Positions 58,585-64,000 of a stretch of 64,000 bases of DNA are shown here, piece after piece. Within the stretch, counting starts at the first letter, position 1. Each line of letters opens with the position of its first letter. The position numbers and the translations under genes were made by a program. Origin of the DNA: Caprella mutica (Eukaryota > Arthropoda > Malacostraca > Amphipoda > Caprellidae); assembly GCA_947561585.1 (NCBI GenBank), contig CANNZV010001845.1, positions 23,412-87,411 on the forward strand, given 5' to 3'. Under the pieces are notes generated by a model, which saw only the letters and a program-made list of their open reading frames with translations, searched no databases and had not been told where the DNA came from.

Positions 58585-58920
58585 GCGGTCGGAAATTTCG
58601 GTCAGGAAAATTTGGTCTCGGAAATTTCGGTGGCCACTAAACATAAATGGACGTTATGCAGTTAGTTGTATCCACTATCGTTTAATAACCAGATAAGGGG
58701 GGGGGGGCAAGTCCCCCGATACATCTAAATACATCTAAATGACAGTTATCTAAATAACTGTCAAAATTACTATTTTAACGTATTATTTTCTAACGGCTAA
58801 TCATGTTATCCGTTTTTAATAAATACATTATATATTTTAGTATTAATAATTTCAACTTTATCTATTAGTGTTCTTTAATAAAATCATTATAAAACGAGAC
58901 CAAGTTTTCCTAGAACCGTT
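58585..58920. mobile_element. Second inner MITE, GGTCAGGAAAATTTGGTCTC ends
   Basis: CGGTCAGGAAAATTTGGTCT at the left is inverted as CGGTTCTAGGAAAACTTGGT at the right. Between them a fragment resembles family A (GTTGTATCCACTATC, a 12-base G tract at 58697-58708). Edges approximate. Confidence 0.5.
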
Positions 58921-59770
58921 AAATGCTGGACAGTACTAACGTCTATAAACATTGAAACTACCTTACTGGCTTTTTGAATTTCAAAAACAACTGTAAACAT
59001 CACCATAGATGGAAAATGATTATAGCTATCAAATAAAATATAAACTATCACTCTTTTAAAATCAAAATGGAATTAGATGATTATATACTTCTAATAGTGA
59101 AGTCAAAATAGAGAAATATGATTATATTCAATTGATATGTTGAATAGAACAAACACTTTAGTAATAAATCACATAACATCAAAACAAGACTAAGTACGAA
59201 TATTTAAGGTAAATTTGACAATGATTTAATAATCTCTCACTGAAACAAAGCTCTTAGTTTACTTACTTATTTACTTCCTTACTTGGTCTTACTTATTGAA
59301 AATTAAATATATTTTTCAATATTCTAATACTGGAAATAAGTTTAATATGCATTTTAAGCATTTTGTCCGGCATTTTGACAATTAATCATTTTGTCTGTGA
59401 GGCATTTTGTCCGCTAGGCATTTCGTCCGCTAGGCCTTTTGTCCGCTAGGCCTTTTGTCCGTTAGGCATTTTGTCCGCTAGGCATTTCGTCCGAAAAATT
59501 TTTGTCCATAATCAATTTGTCCGCTCACGATTATAGATACACATTATAACGACGAGTTTTTTTAATAATAATTTTCTTATATGATCGAAAATGTGGGACT
59601 GTTCGAAAATTCGTAACTTACTCTTACCTTCTCGTGGACATTCAAGCTATTAATTCGAGTGTGAGATGAGAAGTTCATATCTCTTCACTGTATAATAAAT
59701 AAATAATATCCTCGCATGTTAATTTAATTAAATGAATGGTGATGACATTTATCTCGTTGTATATGCTTAT

Positions 59771-60283
59771 CACAGATAAAAAAAGTACAACCCACGTGGT
59801 CATATCACATGGGTCACCAATTTAAGCTTTGAATCAATTTATTATGTGAGTTGGTTGACCTTTATTCATGTTTTCATGTGTGTTAAAACAACAGTCTATG
59901 ACATGGTGTGTCATCAAACATTAGTTAATTCAATTAATTTTATAGATTGAATCAACTTACTATGAGAGTTTAAAGTTATTTTTTGATAATTTTAACGTAT
60001 GTTGAAACAACTATGACAGAGTGTATTGTAGTAACTCCCAACGACTGTTAATCCAACTTATCTGGTGTATAAATTAACTTACTTTGCGAAATGGCGCTAC
60101 TTTTTTTAAGTTTAGGAGTGGGTCAAAACGACTTTTTTGTTTTAACCCACGTCAATTTAACTACTTTTAAGTAGTAGGAACATGCACCTCACCACGTAGG
60201 TAGGTGCAAAAATAACCCGTTCATATGTGTCAAAACAAATCAAATTTGATTTGATTCAACTAATCCTTTCTCTCTGTAATATA
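59771..60283. mobile_element. About 510-bp insertion in B3
   Basis: Absent from B2 (about 27838) and from the internal duplicate (about 60735). Ends CACAGATAAAAAAAGTAC and, inverted, TACAGAGAGAAAGGATTAG are weakly similar. The inside has two diverged units of about 150 bp (TTGAATCAAxTTAxTATGxGAG, GTTAAAACAAC). Origin unknown. Confidence 0.5.
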
Positions 60284-61339
60284 TTAAGATGGAGAAGAGG
60301 AATTAAATTATTAACTTGAATAAGTTGTCCGTGAGGTTTATTGGTTCATTTATATTTCATTTTTTCGTTTCAATAGTCCAATGGTTGGTCACTAAAGATA
60401 TAGGTTTTATATCTGCCGGTCGGTACTCACGCTTAAACTAGTTAATTTAGTGGGAGTTTAAAGTGAGTACTGTTGACCAGCGCTTTCTCAATTTTTTTTA
60501 CTATAGGTGATAAAAATTCAACACCTAGATTTTCCCACTACAAAATGATCGGAAATGTGGACTGTTCGATAATTCAGAACCTAGCTTGAACTCCTCGTCG
60601 AAATAATAGTTCTAAATTCGAGTGCGAGATAAAAAGTTCACATCTCTTCACTGTATAAATTAGATGAATAATATCTTCGCATGTTAATTTAATTAAGTAA
60701 ATGGTGATGACATTTAATCTTGTTGTAGCTGCTTATTAAGATGGAGAAGAGGAATAATATTATTAACTTAAACAAAAATTTGAATCTCCTTCAGAGTATC
60801 ATTTACAACTTTCTATATTCATTAATTATTATACATCTTTCTATCAGTAACTTTTCAAATAATAAACTTCGTACCATCGGATTTAAAAGCCACAAATTTT
60901 TCAATAATCCACCTTCTTATTTTCGAAAAAAATCTTTTAGTTCAAAGATGGAGTCTCTGGTTTGAAACTTTTATAATGTATGAGTGCATTTACTTTTAAT
61001 TATTAGATAACAGAAAATTTCTTCTGAATTTGGTTAGATTAGATTGATATTGGTGGAGCCACAGAAGAATACGGATGAATATTTACGATTAATATTTATA
61101 TTCTTAATCATAAAATATTGAGCTTCGAATATTATCGCTAACGTAAATATACGGAAACTGCTGCAATATAATTCGAAAATAACAAAAGGGAGGAAATAAA
61201 ACATATATAGTCAGAGTGGAAATCTCCAAATATTTTATCTACATCTCTAACCTCTACATCTGGTTTCACAAAGTGGTTTGCTGTGAACCTTTGAAGCAGA
61301 AGTAGATTAACAGTGTTTACGAATAACTAACGTTGCTTC

Positions 61340-61760
61340 ATGTTCAAAAAAATGTCCATCCCCTTGAATCTCCTAACAAAAATTCTACCTATAAAGTTTT
61401 AACGACATATTCCTCATATTTTGGAGCACTTTCATCATCTCATTTTCAAATCTCGTAAATCTACGGACTCTGCACCACAGATTCTGACACCATATAGTTT
61501 GTCGACTAGAATGGGTTTTGAAGTGCAGCATACGGTGCAAAATGCAGAGTGACTTGAATGCAGTAAATTGATGTTCAAACAGAGTCTCTTTGGTTGCATA
61601 GCAAACTTCATGCGCTCTGATTTTGTGAAATCCCTAGATTACTTCAGACAGAATATATTACGCCATGAAATGCTCAGTTGTTTGTACCTCCAAAAAAGTA
61701 TTCCTAAGTTAGAGTGAAGTATTCAAACTGTATGGAAATTATATTATACAATTTATGGGA
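61340..61760. repeat. Strongly conserved duplicated module C, copy 2
   Basis: Counterpart of 28690-29125. The plus frame of copy 1 is interrupted here by TGA at two places. The minus frame with HKIRAHEVCYATKETLFEHQ remains open to a TAG at the same position as copy 1. Confidence 0.5.
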
Positions 61761-62297
61761 TGGGGAATTATAATTGTTATTGTGGAATGATAATTGTCAA
61801 TGGATTATTACAATTTGATGATGAAGCAATTTAACAATTAGAAAAAATAATACCATTAATTTTTTTAAACTGACTTTTCGTTTAAACATTCTTCATAATC
61901 AGGTCATTGATTTTTTTTACAATTTTTTTTATGTTCTAATATAAAAGGATATATAGTGTAGATAAGATGTACGCAAAATTTCAGGATGATCTGATGCTTC
62001 GTTTTTTTTTATGTTCTAATATGAAACAATGAAAAAAGAAAATAGCACTATTGAGTGTCTAGATACTTACTATAAAAATAATTCCAATGTGCTTAAAAGC
62101 ATAAACAATCAAATGATTCAAATTCAAAACTTGAGACAAACTTTTTTCGACCTGTTTACGTAAAGTTTGTTGAATGTATGTGTGACGTCATGAATGTTGC
62201 TTTCAGGATTAATTTATGCTGGTAATATTAGTTTATCCGAAGTATGACACTATTATAATTACTTATTATGTAACTATAAATATAATAAATAACTAGA
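61761..62297. other. Unannotated stretch
   Basis: AT-rich. TGACGTCA occurs near 62183. A direct repeat of TTTTTTTTATGTTCTAATAT is seen at about 61925 and 62004. Nothing else recognised. Confidence 0.4.
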
Positions 62298-62850
62298 TAT
62301 CGGGCACTCATAGAGCGCATACTTTTGCCACCGCTTATAAATGACCTTGACCTTTAACCTGTTCACTCCCAAAATAACAACAAATGATTCCTGAATATTG
62401 AAGCATCGTCCTGCCCAATTTCAGACAATTTGGTTGAATTCTTTTGTGTTATTAATGACCTTGACCTTTATTTTTACCTGATTGCTCCCAAAATCTAATG
62501 AATTGGTTCCTTCCTGGATAATTTACCAACCGTCGACCAAATTTCAGTTACTTTGATTGAATACATTTTGCGTTATAAATCAACTTGACCTTTAACCTAA
62601 CCGCTTCCAAAAACTTACCAAACAGTTCCTAGATATTGACCAATCGTCTTATCAAATTTCTGACCAATTGATTGAAAACTTTTTGAATTATTGAGTTATA
62701 AATGACCTTGAGCTTTGACCGGATAGCTCCCAAAATTTTGCCAGATGGTTCCTGAAGATTAGTCAATCGATCGTCTTACCAAATTCAAAGTAATTTGAAC
62801 GAAGACTTTTTGAGTTATGTGAACAACAAGATGACAAACAAAAATATGTC
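62298..62850 (+). repeat. 125-bp-unit TCAAGGTCA-rich repeat, copy 3
   Basis: Begins GGGCACTCATAGAGCGCATA and holds about 4.5 units with TGACCTTGACCTTT and CTCCCAAAAT blocks. It ends TTTTGAGTTATGTGAACAAC then AAGATGACAAAC. This is the most complete copy. Confidence 0.75.
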
Positions 62851-63059
62851 GCCCAAAAGATAACCTTACGCAATCTATGAAAGTAATAATTCTTTTTAGA
62901 AGTCAAATATAGCATATATAACCAATTTAGAATACATTTCTAAAACGTTATTCAAAATACTGTTACACTTAGATATTTTCACTTTATGTCTCTGAAATTA
63001 CAATAATAAGAATATAGAGGCAAATGGGTTTTTCGAACATCTATTAGGTTACGTGGAAT

Positions 63060-63904
63060 ATTCAATTGCCATTGTAAGGTCGGGGAGATACCCAGGCCAA
63101 GAGTGGGTCCATATGTACTGAATCCCCTAGACCTAAAGGTTAGTCGTTGAACTCTAGCTTCCAGTCTTTCAATTTTTTCAAGAAAGGTAAAAATGTATCA
63201 GAATTTGAGAGTATAATGATACTATGAAGGTAGTAAAATTTCATTCAGAGTTCTGTCCCTAGTCTTGTAATAGGTAGAACATTCCACAACAATATTATGA
63301 GGTCATGTTTCTGGGCGAAGACCAGATCGTCGGCAAGTGTTATTGTTCTACTGTTTTAGGACCAAAGGTATTACTGTTTTAGGACCAAATGTTCCCAGGA
63401 TAGAAGAAGAAGTTTCAATCGGGTTATTAGCAATAGCTTTTGACATTCTCTTTCAAAGAGGAAGAGTTCTTTGGTCTGTCTACAAGAAGGTAGGTTGACC
63501 CACCTAATTCCTTTGGTGATTTTTAAAGACCAACGGTTCTGGTTCTGCGCCAGAAAATCTCTGCTACGTCCTTTTCTATGAAATCATCAGTTTCGTTGTC
63601 AATAGTACCAACGTGAGCTTAATAGTTATTCACAGAAGTGGATTATTGTGGTTATTCACAGGTGCCCCAGTTACCACAGTACGTCCACACTATGATTTAC
63701 CCGTGTGGCTCCTCGTCCTCAAACAAGGAACAGCCTTTTAGGCCACTATGCTGTTCAATAGATTTCATTCAGAAATCTATTGGGTTGAAATATGGCGCTG
63801 AAGACGCCAAATTTCTTTGCGACAGAATCTTGTCAATTGACGTGATCACCACTCATGTGTCTTGTTTAAGTAGTAAAAAAGTTCACCATCTTGTTGGAAG
63901 ATAA
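63060..63904. other. GC-richer region with coding-like fragments
   Basis: Composition is clearly above that of the surroundings. An 88-codon plus frame (63638-63904, MDYCGYSQVPQLPQYVHTMI onward) has no recognised domain. On the minus strand, about 63620-63520, a segment reads AHVGTIDNETDDFIEKDVAE then IFWRRTRTVGL and a stop, which looks coding. The two cannot both be right. A 22-bp direct duplication (TACTGTTTTAGGACCAAA) lies at about 63350. It may be a transposon or gene relic continuing past the window. Confidence 0.3.
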
Positions 63905-64000
63905 ATGATTGATTTTTTTTTTTCATCAATCCAATAGCTGGAACCACAATACTGTTAAAAGAGGATTGATCTTAGGCCGTTTTCCATGAAAATCAGAGGA

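Larger units (their letters stand above)
56832..59529. mobile_element. 2.7-kb element with GGACAAAATGCCTA arrays and 9-bp duplication
   Basis: Flanks ATTATGGAT (56823-56831) and ATTATAGAT (59530-59538) look like a 9-bp target duplication with one mismatch. B2 has the site once. Subterminal arrays of GGACAAAATGCCTAT-type 15-16-bp units lie on the left (56840-56965 continuing at 58093-58330) and inverted on the right (59358-59524). A duplication of 8-10 bp is compatible with Mutator-like or hAT elements. No transposase seen. Frames in the arrays are artefacts. Confidence 0.7.
56710..59624. mobile_element. TA-MITE split by a 2.7-kb insertion
   Basis: Left half 56710-56831 (GAGTAAGTTTTGAGTTATTG) and right half 59530-59624 (inverted end AGAGTAAGTTACGAATTTTC) correspond to the intact 200-bp MITE at 27492-27691. 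TA flanks both outer ends. Confidence 0.65.
54880..61090 (+). repeat. Segmental duplication B, copy 3 (B3)
   Basis: Colinear with 25870-28640 but swollen to 6.2 kb by insertions (56832-59529, 59771-60283) and by an internal direct duplication (59580-59770 with 60285-60325, against 60540-60775, both with GGTGATGACATTTA and AAGATGGAGAAGAGGAAT). No conserved coding frame. Confidence 0.75.

Noticed and set aside
60360..60440. Possible tRNA or SINE head (CAATGGTTGGTCACTAAAG)
   Set aside because: No convincing B box or cloverleaf fold could be drawn.

Overview
This is an AT-rich eukaryotic window, most likely from an insect. A hemipteran such as a planthopper would fit, but that is an inference. 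The evidence is short exons with GT/AG splice signals, very long non-coding stretches, and relics of hAT, Tc1/mariner, PIF/Harbinger-like and Penelope-like elements plus many MITEs. There is no prokaryotic gene organisation. Almost every long open frame is a by-product of tandem repeats. No tRNA, rRNA or CRISPR array was seen.

The best host-gene signal is on the minus strand. A 56-bp internal exon at 5961-6016 has a strong acceptor, a GTGAGT donor and a clean frame (ETKEVVIRRGNDDPHLDKL). Two paralogous candidate first coding exons lie far upstream, at 21024-21042 (MYPRYE) and 48612-48630 (MYPRNA). Both end in phase 1 at GTGAGT, which matches the phase-1 acceptor of the downstream exon. Each has a TATA-like plus initiator-like pair upstream with identical 34-bp spacing. 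The proposal is one gene with two duplicated alternative promoters and first exons; the product is not recognised. A conserved mini-ORF beginning MDNMA lies further upstream in each copy (22237-22342 and 49938-50025).

The layout is dominated by segmental duplication. A block at about 21.0-29.1 kb recurs in the same order and orientation at about 48.6-61.8 kb. Part of it is present a third time, inverted, at about 14.9-19.6 kb. A second duplicated segment lies at 19.8-20.9 and 37.65-38.8 kb. Comparing paralogues exposes empty sites for several later insertions: a TTA-flanked PIF/Harbinger-like element (15293-16624), an element with long inverted ends (17084-17668), a 125-bp-unit repeat rich in TCAAGGTCA sites (22640-23110), a roughly 510-bp insert (59771-60283), and a 2.7-kb element with an apparent 9-bp target duplication (56832-59529). 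The last is itself invaded by at least two smaller inverted-repeat elements and sits inside a TA-flanked MITE.

Other regions: 9.8-13.4 kb holds a TCAAGGTCA repeat, a foldback with about 340-bp arms, and a third inverted-repeat element with decayed coding frames. 30.6-35.0 kb is a 4.4-kb foldback whose arms are a 24-bp satellite (18 copies and about 32 copies). 40.8-41.5 kb is a truncated Tc1/mariner-like transposase next to a TTA-flanked MITE. 42.7-46.3 kb is a nested complex with two paralogous coding-like modules and paired TGACGTCA palindromes. 52.1-53.9 kb is a 40-bp minisatellite split by a 718-bp hAT-type element with a perfect 8-bp target duplication. All paralogue comparisons were made by eye, so repeat edges are approximate unless a target duplication is stated.
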